Of a stretch of DNA of 6,228 nt, positions 1-6,228 are shown piece after piece. Below the pieces are notes generated by a model, which did no database searches, was not told the origin of the DNA, and was given only the letters and a program-made list of their open reading frames with translations. Location of the stretch: NCBI GenBank assembly GCA_947468985.1, contig CANINJ010000120.1, forward strand, positions 1 through 6,228. Direction: 5' to 3'. A program made the translations under genes and the position numbers. The stretch is from Bacteroidota bacterium. GTDB taxonomy: Bacteria > Bacteroidota > Bacteroidia > Flavobacteriales > Flavobacteriaceae. Within the stretch, counting starts at the first letter, position 1; each line of letters opens with the position of its first letter.

Positions 1-1292
1 CTAATCCAAATGACATTACAATTACTGGTTGCAATGGAACTTTTGAAAATCCAAATATTTCAGTTGTAACTGATGCTCTGGATAATTGTTCAACGCCAAA
101 TGTCACTTTCGTAAATGACAGTTTACCAACAGTTTCAGGTTGCACAGAAACCACCATTAGAACTTATAAAGTTACCGATGCATGCGGAAATTTCATTACC
201 GTTTCGCAGAATTTAATTCGTACAATTGACACAACTTTGCCAACATTTACAGCGTCAATTCCTGCAAATGTTTCTGTTTCTTGTGATGAAATTCCAACTG
301 TAGCGACAATTACCGCTACTGATAACTGTGGAAATACAACATTAGAATTTACCGAAAGTAGAATTAATGGAAATTGTATTTCAAATTATATCTTAACAAG
401 AAAATGGAAAGCAACAGATTCTTGTGGGAATTTCAATATTGCAACCCAAGAAATTACAGTTTCAGATACAAAAGCACCAACAATTACTGGAACATTTGAT
501 AGTATATTAAATATAAATTGCGATCAAATTCCACCAATTCCAACGCTGCAATTTATTGATAATTGTTCTGGTATTGGCACAATAATTCCACCAAGTGCAG
601 ATGTTTTATTGAATCAGACGCCAAGTGGATATTCGATAATTAGAGAATGGAATGTTGCGGATTTATGCGGAAATTCTCATATATTTACTCAAACAATTAA
701 TGTAACCATTCAAGATAATTTAATTTCGCTTCCAGAACAAGCGTGCAGCGGTGATACTTCAACAATCAATCTGAATGATTTGATTCCGTCTGCCGATGTT
801 GGACTTGGAACTTGGGTTGATTTAAATAACGGAATCGCATTGCCAAATGGAATTTTTACGCCTTTGGGAGTTCTTTTAGGAAGTTATACTTTTGAATATC
901 AAATAAATTCTATTTATTGTCCAAGAAAAATTCAAATTTCAATGACCGTAAATGATGATTGTGTAGTTTTAGCTTGCGGAAATATTAAAGTTCACAATGC
1001 CTTTTCACCAAATGATGATGGATTAAATGAAATCTTTACAATTGAAAATTTAGAGAATAGAACTTGTTATCCGACAAATAAAGTGGAAATTTACAATCGC
1101 TGGGGAATATTGGTTTATGAAACTGAAAATTATGATAATGGTTTAAATGCTTTTAAAGGAATTTCTGAAGGACGAACAACAATTAAAAAATCGGATGAAT
1201 TGCCAACAGGAACGTACTTTTATTTATTAGAATTTACAGATGATCAGGGGAAAAACTATAAAAAAGACGGCTATTTATATCTTTCAAGATAA
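1..1292 (+). CDS. T9SS type B sorting domain-containing repeat protein (3' part of gene)
   Basis: The reading frame is open from position 3 at the left edge to the TAA at 1290-1292, giving 429 visible residues, so the start lies outside the window. A TTG at 237 could be mistaken for a start, but the same repeat pattern continues upstream of it, so it is internal. Visible residues 1 to about 237 form three Cys-containing modules of about 80 residues with the landmarks DNC and D-x-CGN, resembling HYR/Ig-like adhesin modules. Residues about 238-320 are a linker domain with further cysteines. Residues about 326-429 are a gliding-motility-associated C-terminal domain (CHU_C, TIGR04131 type), with FSPNDDG near 1005-1025, then EIYNRWG, the PTGTYFY motif and a terminal DGYLYLSR. 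In this family the C-terminal domain directs export through the type IX secretion system to the cell surface or medium. The protein is probably a surface adhesin or other secreted protein; its ligand is unknown. A PorP/SprF-like gene follows 60 bases downstream. Confidence 0.93.
   Translation, partial: NPNDITITGCNGTFENPNISVVTDALDNCSTPNVTFVNDSLPTVSGCTETTIRTYKVTDACGNFITVSQNLIRTIDTTLPTFTASIPANVSVSCDEIPTVATITATDNCGNTTLEFTESRINGNCISNYILTRKWKATDSCGNFNIATQEITVSDTKAPTITGTFDSILNINCDQIPPIPTLQFIDNCSGIGTIIPPSADVLLNQTPSGYSIIREWNVADLCGNSHIFTQTINVTIQDNLISLPEQACSGDTSTINLNDLIPSADVGLGTWVDLNNGIALPNGIFTPLGVLLGSYTFEYQINSIYCPRKIQISMTVNDDCVVLACGNIKVHNAFSPNDDGLNEIFTIENLENRTCYPTNKVEIYNRWGILVYETENYDNGLNAFKGISEGRTTIKKSDELPTGTYFYLLEFTDDQGKNYKKDGYLYLSR
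3..713 (+). repeat. Tandem Ig/HYR-like protein modules of about 80 residues
   Basis: Three degenerate coding modules lie head to tail. The D-x-CGN landmark recurs at 177, 417 and 660, and the DNC landmark at 81, 321 and 558, a spacing of 237-243 bases. Boundaries set at the Asp of the DTT/DTK/QDN junctions fall at 228, 465 and 714. The first module is cut by the left edge, so more copies may lie upstream. The copies have diverged at the DNA level, which indicates an old protein-level duplication rather than a recent repeat. The paired cysteines suggest disulfide-stabilised beta-sandwich folds, which is an inference. Confidence 0.8.
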
Positions 1293-1293
1293 T

Positions 1294-1351
1294 TATAAAA
1301 ACTATAAAAACAACTTCTAAGCCTTGAAAAACTTGGAAAAAACATAAAAAC
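1294..1351 (+). repeat. 9-base tandem repeat in the leader of the porP/sprF-like gene
   Basis: The perfect tandem pair TATAAAAAC lies at 1294-1302 and 1303-1311, and an 8-base copy ATAAAAAC lies at 1344-1351, immediately before the start region of the next gene. The spacer is very A-rich, so the repeats may be compositional chance. A-rich leaders are common upstream of start codons in Bacteroidota, and this could serve as an unstructured ribosome-loading region. Confidence 0.4.
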
Positions 1352-1352
1352 A

Positions 1353-2264
1353 ATGAAATCAAGAATCGTATTTTTCGTTTTGATGTTGACAGGAATTGTA
1401 AGTTATGCTCAGCAAGACGCACAGTTTACACAATATATGTACAACACCATCAATATTAACCCTGCTTATGCTGGATCGAGAGGGTTTATGAGTCTTTTTG
1501 CGCTGCATCGTACACAATGGGTGGGTTTGGACGGTGCGCCAGTTACTAATTCATTTTCGATAAATACACCAATTAGCAACAGTAATTTGGGCGTTGGTAT
1601 TTCATTTATAAATGACAGAATCGGACCAACAAATGAAAATGCTATTTCGGCAGATGTATCGTATTCCATTCGAACATCTGAAAGTTTCCGACTTTCTTTT
1701 GGATTAAAAGCAACTGCAAATATCTTTAATTTAGATGTTACTAAACTAAATCCAGTGAGTCAAAATGATCCGCAATTTCAAAATTTCGATAACTCTTTAA
1801 CACCCAATTTTGGAGCTGGTTTGTATTTGCATTCTGAAAAAACATACGTTGGATTATCTGTTCCAAACTTCATTGAATCCAATAGATACGATTCAAATTC
1901 AGTGTCAATGTTCAAGGAAAAAATGAATTATTATTTGATTGCAGGTCACGTTTTTGACATTGGTGAAAACCTTAAATTCAAGCCTACTTTATTGACAAAA
2001 TTAGTAACTGGTGCGCCACTACAAATTGATGTATCGGGTAACTTTTTAATCAATAAAAAATTTGTACTTGGTGGTGCTTACAGATGGAGTGCGGCATTTA
2101 GCGTTATGGCTGGATTTCAAATCTCAGAGGGAATATTCGTAGGTTATGGCTATGATAAAGAAACAACCAATTTGGCAAATTATAATTCTGGTTCGCACGA
2201 AATATTCTTACGATTTGAATTATCGAAAACATACAACAAAATTACAAGTCCAAGATTCTTCTAA
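1353..2264 (+). CDS. PorP/SprF family type IX secretion system membrane protein
   Basis: The gene encodes a 303-residue protein with a Sec signal peptide (MKSRIVFFVLMLTGIVSYA, likely cut before Gln20). The mature start QQDAQFTQYMYN, followed by NPAYAG at about residues 37-42, is the hallmark of the PorP/SprF family. The rest is rich in alternating polar and aromatic residues, with repeated G-x-G-x patterns as in a small outer-membrane beta-barrel, and it ends near LRFELSKTY before a short tail. Family knowledge: Porphyromonas PorP belongs to the T9SS trans-envelope complex, and Flavobacterium johnsoniae SprF is needed for export of the type B adhesin SprB, whose gene lies just upstream of sprF. 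The order here is the same, with a type B cargo 60 bases upstream and an OmpA gene 11 bases downstream. This copy is therefore probably a cargo-specific paralogue, not the core porP. The start at 1353 fits the signal peptide. There is no Shine-Dalgarno site, as is usual in this phylum. Confidence 0.9.
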   Translation: MKSRIVFFVLMLTGIVSYAQQDAQFTQYMYNTININPAYAGSRGFMSLFALHRTQWVGLDGAPVTNSFSINTPISNSNLGVGISFINDRIGPTNENAISADVSYSIRTSESFRLSFGLKATANIFNLDVTKLNPVSQNDPQFQNFDNSLTPNFGAGLYLHSEKTYVGLSVPNFIESNRYDSNSVSMFKEKMNYYLIAGHVFDIGENLKFKPTLLTKLVTGAPLQIDVSGNFLINKKFVLGGAYRWSAAFSVMAGFQISEGIFVGYGYDKETTNLANYNSGSHEIFLRFELSKTYNKITSPRFF

Positions 2265-2275
2265 AAAATAAAGTT

Positions 2276-4213
2276 ATGAAAACGAAAATAATACTATTCG
2301 CAGTGGTTTTAAGTAGCTTAACTTTCAAAGGATTTGCTCAAAAAGATGCTGAAAAAATTGCCGATAAAAAATACGAGCAATATGCCTATATTAATGCAAT
2401 AAAAACCTACGAACGTATTGCAAAAAAAGGATATAAATCGGTAGAAATGTTTAAAAAATTAGGAAATTCCTATTATTTCAATGCTGAATTAGAAAAAGCA
2501 GAAAAATGGTATGAGGAATTATTTTCTATGACTCAAGATGTTGATGCAGAATACTTTTACAGATATGCACAATCATTAAAAGCAACGGGACAATATGCAA
2601 AAGCAGATGAAATGTTACTTAAATTCAGTGAAAAATCGGTTACTGATTCAAGAGCAAAATTATTCAATTCAAATAGAAATTATTTATATGAAATTAAAGC
2701 CAATTCTGGTAGATACAAAATTGAAGATGCAGGAATAAACACGAAATATTCTGAATATGGAGGGGCATATTATGGAAATAAATTAATTTTTACCTCTGCA
2801 AGAGATACCGGATTTTTATTTCAAAGAAAACACAAATGGAGCAATCAATATTTTACAAAAATGTATGCTGCAGAAATGGTTTCGGATACAACACTTGGAA
2901 CACCTGTGAAATTTGCAAATAAAATTAGAATTCCTTTTCACGAAGCAACACCAATTTTCACAAAAGATGGGCAAACAATGTATTTTACACAAAACAATTA
3001 TCTGAAAGGAAAAAAAGGGAAAAATACTGAAAAAACAACATTGTTTAAAATTTACAAAGCCAAATTAATAAACAAAGAATGGAACAATGTTGAGGAACTT
3101 CCCTTTGATAGTGACAATTACAGTGTAGCTCATCCAGCATTAAGTCCAGATGAAAAAACATTATATTTCGCTTCAGATATGCCAGGAACCATAGGACAAT
3201 CGGATATTTTCAAATGTAAAATTGATGAAGCTGGTAATTATGGAATTCCTGAGAATTTAGGGTCAAAAATAAATACAGAAGGAAAAGAAAGTTTTCCATT
3301 TATTTCTCAAGAAAACGAATTATATTTTGCTTCTGACGGACATCCAGGACTTGGCGGATTAGATATATTTGTATCGCAAATTTCAAAAGATGGGACTTTT
3401 AAAAAAGTAAAAAATATCGGGGAGACTGCTAATTCTTCAGATGATGATTTTGGCTTTTTAATTGATTCAAAAACAAGAAGAGGATTTTTGACTTCAAATA
3501 GAGAAGGCGGAAAAGGATCTGATGACATTTACCAATTTTTAGAAACTAAAAGTCTAAGATGCGAGCAGGAATTATCTGGAATTGTGACTGATTTAGAATC
3601 TGGAATTATTTTACCAAATACTAAAGTTTCGCTGTTTGATGATAAATTCAAACTTCTGACTACTTTTATATCGGACACAAATGGGTATTATCAATTTGAA
3701 GTTGAATGTGAAAATGATTATTATATTCGAGCTGAAAAAGTAGAATATACTACATTTGAAAAAAGAATAAACATTCCAAATGAAACTGGGAAAACAGAAA
3801 TTCCAATACAATTAGAGAAAACGATAAAAGAGGTTAAAAATGGCGATGATTTAGCAAAAACATTCGGAATTAAGATAATTTATTTCGATTTAGATAAATC
3901 AAATATTCGGGAAGATGCGGCAATAGAATTAGAAAAAATATTGGATATTATGGTTGAAAATCCAACAATTAAAATCAATATTCGATCACATACAGACAGC
4001 CGGGCTTCATTTGAATACAATGACCAATTATCAGAAAGAAGAGCAAAATCAACATTGGAATGGCTGGTTAAAAACAGAATTGATGCAGGTCGATTAACTG
4101 CAAAAGGCTATGGCGAAAGGGAATTGGTAAACAAATGTTCAGATGACGTACTCTGTTCAGAAGAAGAACATCAGGCAAACAGGCGAAGTGAATTTATTAT
4201 AAATGGCCTGTAA
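2276..4213 (+). CDS. OmpA family protein with TPR, PD40 propeller and carboxypeptidase-regulatory-like domains (PorE-like)
   Basis: The 645-residue protein has a Sec signal peptide cut near FA-Q22; there is no lipobox. TPR-like helices span about residues 26-125 (TYERIAKKGY, KLGNSYYFNAELEKAEKWYEE). About five PD40/WD40-like propeller strands follow between 160 and 421, including ALSPDEKTLYFASD (288-301) and ELYFASDGHPGLGGLDIF (348-365). A carboxypeptidase-regulatory-like beta domain covers about 430-512 (GIVTD, SDTNGYYQF). The OmpA C-terminal peptidoglycan-binding domain covers about 533-642, with IYFDLDKSNI, SHTDSR, LSERRA and NRRSEF. Asp574 and Arg589 match the spacing of the diaminopimelate-binding pair in OmpA, and Cys621/Cys627 lie in an extra loop typical of Bacteroidetes members. 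This architecture matches Porphyromonas PorE, a T9SS component that binds peptidoglycan. The 11-base gap to the PorP/SprF-like gene implies one operon. Likely role: a periplasmic anchor between peptidoglycan and the outer-membrane T9SS partner. Whether it is the main PorE or a paralogue cannot be told here. Confidence 0.92.
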   Translation: MKTKIILFAVVLSSLTFKGFAQKDAEKIADKKYEQYAYINAIKTYERIAKKGYKSVEMFKKLGNSYYFNAELEKAEKWYEELFSMTQDVDAEYFYRYAQSLKATGQYAKADEMLLKFSEKSVTDSRAKLFNSNRNYLYEIKANSGRYKIEDAGINTKYSEYGGAYYGNKLIFTSARDTGFLFQRKHKWSNQYFTKMYAAEMVSDTTLGTPVKFANKIRIPFHEATPIFTKDGQTMYFTQNNYLKGKKGKNTEKTTLFKIYKAKLINKEWNNVEELPFDSDNYSVAHPALSPDEKTLYFASDMPGTIGQSDIFKCKIDEAGNYGIPENLGSKINTEGKESFPFISQENELYFASDGHPGLGGLDIFVSQISKDGTFKKVKNIGETANSSDDDFGFLIDSKTRRGFLTSNREGGKGSDDIYQFLETKSLRCEQELSGIVTDLESGIILPNTKVSLFDDKFKLLTTFISDTNGYYQFEVECENDYYIRAEKVEYTTFEKRINIPNETGKTEIPIQLEKTIKEVKNGDDLAKTFGIKIIYFDLDKSNIREDAAIELEKILDIMVENPTIKINIRSHTDSRASFEYNDQLSERRAKSTLEWLVKNRIDAGRLTAKGYGERELVNKCSDDVLCSEEEHQANRRSEFIINGL

Positions 4214-4232
4214 AAAGTAATTATTAATTAAG

Positions 4233-4265
4233 AAACCTGTCCGATTGGACAGGTTTTTTTGTTTT
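4233..4265 (+). terminator. Rho-independent terminator between convergent genes
   Basis: A perfect 10-base-pair stem (AAACCTGTCC at 4233-4242 with GGACAGGTTT at 4247-4256) closes a GATT loop. It is followed by TTTT, one G and another TTTT. It begins 20 bases after the OmpA-family stop codon and gives a strong terminator for the + strand operon. Read on the - strand, the hairpin lies just after the stop of the CAP lipoprotein gene but is followed by a weaker U-run (TTCTTAATTAA), so it may act in both directions. The T-run reaches into that gene's stop codon at 4264-4266. Confidence 0.9.
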
Positions 4266-4737
4266 ATCTTTTTATAAAAATAATAGTAAAATAATTTTTC
4301 CCTTCAGGACTTTTTGTGATTGAAACTCCAAAATCGGTAAAATTGCCTTCAATTGCTTCTTTATGTGATGGACTTTTCAACCACGCATCTAAAACTCCTT
4401 GCGGTTGAATATAATTATAAGCAACTATTTCTGACACATTTGAAGCTCCTAATACACTCCTGATATTATCCGAACGATCTTGAAAATAAGCATGATTTAC
4501 TATATTATTTACAATCATATAGTTATTGTGCTCTTCACATTTATTAGAAATATGGTTAATTAAACCAAGAGAATTTAATCCAATACTAATTCTATATTCG
4601 CAAATTAATTCATCTAACTTGATTTCATCTGATTTGTAATTGTATTCAGGAATTAATTTATTTTCTATAGTATTCGTTACAGAATCGGCAGTACATGAAA
4701 TCAAAAATAATGAGACTATGAGGGACAACGTTTTCAT
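4264..4737 (-). CDS. CAP domain (SCP/PR-1-like) lipoprotein
   Basis: The 157-residue protein has a lipoprotein signal peptide: a short basic start, a hydrophobic stretch, and the lipobox LISC with Cys15 as the lipidated residue. Residues about 40-157 form a small CAP/SCP domain. Visible landmarks are EHNNYM (69-74), NHAYFQDR (81-88) with His82, SEIVAYN around Glu103, and W119-LKSPSHKEAI with His125, then FTDFGVSI and a final beta-strand YFTIIFIKR. His82, Glu103 and His125 fit the conserved His/Glu cavity residues of the CAP superfamily. The usual ENI motif is EIV here, so Asn is replaced by Ile. Bacterial CAP proteins of this type are exported, but few have a proven activity. A membrane-anchored envelope protein is the most that can be said. 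It lies 134 bases downstream of pdxH on the same strand and could be read from the pdxH promoter. I saw no convincing promoter of its own. Confidence 0.85.
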   Translation of the reverse strand: MKTLSLIVSLFLISCTADSVTNTIENKLIPEYNYKSDEIKLDELICEYRISIGLNSLGLINHISNKCEEHNNYMIVNNIVNHAYFQDRSDNIRSVLGASNVSEIVAYNYIQPQGVLDAWLKSPSHKEAIEGNFTDFGVSITKSPEGKNYFTIIFIKR

Positions 4738-4871
4738 TTAAAATTTATATTGAAAAATTAAGATTTCTTAAAATTCATTTATAAATTTACAAAACAATTC
4801 GTGTTAATTGCAAATTAAATCGATAAAGTGTAATTATTTAAGTAAAAAATAGAAATTTACTTACAAAAAAA

Positions 4872-5516
4872 TCATGGCGATAATCTATCTATTTTCCATG
4901 AAAAATCTGGTTGCAATTGATATCTAATTCTATCATGTAAACGATTAGGACGCCCTTGCCAAAATTCAACTTCAATAGGCTTTACAAGAAAACCACCCCA
5001 ATAATCTGGTCTTGGAATTTCTTTTCCTTGAAAATCAATTTCTAATTTTTTAAGTTTATCTTCTAATTCCTTTCTTGAAGTAATAATTTCACTTTGATTG
5101 GAAACAATTGCTCCTAATTTACTTCCATCTGGCCTTGATTCAAAATAGCCATCAGAAATATTTGCAGGTGTTTTTTCAGCAATTCCTTTAATGATGACTT
5201 GTCTTTCCATTGTATTCCAAAAAAAAGACAAGCAAATATTTGGGTTATTAGCAATAGCCTTTCCTTTTTCTGAGTTATAATTGGTATAAAAAATAAATCC
5301 TTCAAAAGTATATTTTTTAAGAAGTACCACACGTGTTTTTGGAAAACCATCCAATCCAATTGTAGCAACCGTCATTGCATTTACTTCTTCTAAACCTCCA
5401 AAATCTTCGACTTCATGAAACCATCTATTAAAAAGATTAATTGGATCCTCAGGAATTGAATCTTCGAGAAGTTGACTTTTGTTATACGATTTTCTATAAT
5501 TACTTAAATCTTCCAT
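4872..5516 (-). CDS. pdxH: Pyridoxine/pyridoxamine 5'-phosphate oxidase PdxH
   Basis: This FMN-dependent cytosolic enzyme oxidises pyridoxamine 5'-phosphate or pyridoxine 5'-phosphate to pyridoxal 5'-phosphate with oxygen, the last step of vitamin B6 cofactor synthesis and salvage. The 214-residue length is close to the 218 of the E. coli enzyme, and key residues line up with an offset of five. FMN contacts are in RVVLLK (62-67), YTNYNSEKGK (77-86) and Gln106. Substrate residues are Tyr124, Arg128 and Ser132 in YFESRPDGS. The C-terminal part has PDYWGGF (170-176), EFWQGR with Trp186, and RLHDR with Arg192, His194 and Arg196. It ends in WKIDRLSP, the usual family terminus. The N-terminal NYRKSY and DPINLFNRW region matches the family and supports the ATG at 5516. 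The gene is complete, with no missing catalytic residue. It is transcribed from the promoter at 5585-5615 and is divergent from the gene at 5755. Confidence 0.97.
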   Translation of the reverse strand: MEDLSNYRKSYNKSQLLEDSIPEDPINLFNRWFHEVEDFGGLEEVNAMTVATIGLDGFPKTRVVLLKKYTFEGFIFYTNYNSEKGKAIANNPNICLSFFWNTMERQVIIKGIAEKTPANISDGYFESRPDGSKLGAIVSNQSEIITSRKELEDKLKKLEIDFQGKEIPRPDYWGGFLVKPIEVEFWQGRPNRLHDRIRYQLQPDFSWKIDRLSP

Positions 5517-5584
5517 TTACTATAGTATTGATAATTAAGAAAACCATTAGATTATTAACTAAGTTCCATTAATAATTTATCAGA

Positions 5585-5615
5585 CAAATATACTCATCAA
5601 CTATTAATTTGACAA
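5585..5615 (-). promoter_or_regulatory. Bacteroidetes-type promoter for pdxH
   Basis: Read on the - strand, TTG (5615-5613) is followed by exactly 20 bases and then TATATTTG (5592-5585), a full match to the Bacteroidetes sigma-ABfr consensus with -33 TTG and -7 TAnnTTTG. Transcription would start a few bases downstream, near 5578, leaving a leader of about 60 bases before the pdxH start codon. The match and spacing are seen directly; promoter activity is inferred. Confidence 0.7.
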
Positions 5616-5754
5616 GTAGAAAGTTTAACCTTTACTAATTTAAATTTAGTTCGTTAAAAATTTCTTAGAATTTGAAAAATAAATTATTTTTTCAAAAAAA
5701 AATATGATATTTGTTTCACAAAATTAAAAGTAAAATATTAATTTAAAGAATAAA

Positions 5755-6228
5755 ATGAAAAAATCAATTGTTACCTTTCTATTTTTATGTTTCCTTACAA
5801 ATATTAATGCTCAAAATGGATATGAAGTAAAAATTAACTTGAAAAATTGCAAAGATACCCTAACCTATTTAACTTTTTATCAATTTGATAAAAATATGAT
5901 TGTAGATACTTGCACGAATATCAAAAATGGTAAAATAATATTTAGTGGAAATAAAAATTTGGATAAGGGGATTTATTCACTTGTTGGTCAAGGAAAATCT
6001 ATCTATTTTGATTTTATTATTGATGATAATATTCAAAAATTAGAAATTAACAGTGATGCTACGTCAAATTACAGATCTGATTTAACAAGTAAAACATCGA
6101 AGCAAACAGATGATTTTTTTAAATACATTCAATATTTTGAAACGCAAAAAAATGCTTTTGATGACCATTTGCTAAAAACAAAAGGTATGAGTAAAAAAGA
6201 TTCAACTAATTATGTGGTGGAAAAGCAG
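5755..6228 (+). CDS. Exported DUF4369-like (thioredoxin-family N-terminal) protein, 5' part
   Basis: The frame runs from ATG at 5755 to the right edge without a stop, giving 158 residues, so the gene is truncated by the window. The first 19 residues, MKKSIVTFLFLCFLTNINA, are a Sec signal peptide with likely cleavage before Gln20. Cys12 lies inside the hydrophobic core (LFLC) and lacks a proper following lipobox context, so a soluble periplasmic protein is preferred over a lipoprotein. The mature start, GYEVKINLKNCKDTLTYLTF, followed by a D-T-C-x-N-I-K-N-G-K-I-I-F-S-G hairpin and an IYFDFIIDD strand, resembles the DUF4369 domain found at the N-terminus of many Bacteroidetes thioredoxin/TlpA-like proteins. 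A helical segment with KQTDDFFKYIQYFETQ follows. The catalytic CxxC domain expected in that family would lie beyond the edge, so redox activity cannot be confirmed. No clean TTG/TAnnTTTG promoter was found upstream. An A-rich leader precedes the ATG. Confidence 0.72.
   Translation, partial: MKKSIVTFLFLCFLTNINAQNGYEVKINLKNCKDTLTYLTFYQFDKNMIVDTCTNIKNGKIIFSGNKNLDKGIYSLVGQGKSIYFDFIIDDNIQKLEINSDATSNYRSDLTSKTSKQTDDFFKYIQYFETQKNAFDDHLLKTKGMSKKDSTNYVVEKQ

Noticed and set aside
237..239. TTG as a possible start codon for the first gene
   Set aside because: The same frame stays open to the left edge and encodes another copy of the repeat module, and no signal peptide follows the TTG, so it is an internal Leu codon.
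1234..1422. Open frame on the - strand across the adhesin/porP junction
   Set aside because: It overlaps two well-supported genes and the spacer antisense, and its protein is low-complexity with no recognisable domain.
1466..1669. Open frame on the - strand inside the porP/sprF-like gene
   Set aside because: It lies fully antisense to a conserved coding region and shows no family motif.
3307..3811. Two open frames on the - strand inside the OmpA-family gene
   Set aside because: Both are antisense to the propeller and regulatory-like domains. Their products are low-complexity and without motifs.
4839..4863. Inverted repeat TAAGTAAA/TTTACTTA just after the pdxH stop codon, as a terminator
   Set aside because: The stem is 8 pairs with a single G-C pair and a 9-base loop, and no T-run follows on the - strand, so it is too weak to call.
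5114..5368. Second - strand open frame inside pdxH
   Set aside because: It lies in a different frame of a gene with all catalytic residues intact, and the product matches nothing recognisable.
5682..5703. T-run followed by an A-run as a hairpin or terminator
   Set aside because: It is only T/A homopolymer with a one-base centre, cannot form a proper loop, and fits the general A/T-rich spacer.
5672..5713. Possible promoter for the right-edge gene (TTG at 5672-5674, GATATTTG at 5706-5713)
   Set aside because: The -7 element has a mismatch at its first base and the spacing of 31 bases is far longer than the usual range of about 17-23.

Overview
The window looks like a stretch of chromosome from a member of the Bacteroidota, most likely a Flavobacterium or close relative. 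The reasons are the very A+T-rich sequence, the lack of Shine-Dalgarno sites, a type IX secretion system (T9SS) type B sorting domain, a PorP/SprF-family protein, and a promoter of the Bacteroidetes form TTG-N20-TAnnTTTG. The species cannot be named from the sequence alone.

Layout. Positions 1-4213 hold a + strand cluster of three genes. The first is the 3' end of a large secreted, repeat-containing protein with a gliding-motility/T9SS type B C-terminal domain (open at the left edge, stop at 1292). The second is a PorP/SprF-family outer-membrane protein (1353-2264). The third is a multidomain OmpA-family protein with TPR, PD40 propeller, carboxypeptidase-regulatory-like and OmpA domains (2276-4213). 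A strong hairpin-plus-T-run terminator at 4233-4265 closes the cluster. It lies between convergent genes and touches the stop codon of the next one. On the - strand follow a small CAP-domain lipoprotein (4264-4737) and pdxH, pyridoxine/pyridoxamine 5'-phosphate oxidase (4872-5516). pdxH has a recognisable promoter at 5585-5615. A divergent + strand gene starts at 5755 and runs off the right edge. It encodes a signal peptide and an N-terminal region resembling the DUF4369-type domain of Bacteroidetes thioredoxin-like proteins.

How the genes work together. The three-gene cluster reads as a type B T9SS cargo with its dedicated partners. The secreted protein carries the sorting domain, the PorP/SprF-like protein is the likely outer-membrane partner for its export or surface attachment, and the OmpA protein probably ties that complex to peptidoglycan, as PorE does in Porphyromonas. 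The other genes are housekeeping (pdxH) or envelope proteins with no evident link to the cluster.

Gene-free stretches are all shorter than 300 bases. The longest, 5517-5754, carries the pdxH promoter and A/T tracts. The 4738-4871 gap holds only a weak AT hairpin. I saw no RNA gene, CRISPR array, insertion sequence or phage gene. The window is mostly ordinary, and I found no convincing undescribed system.
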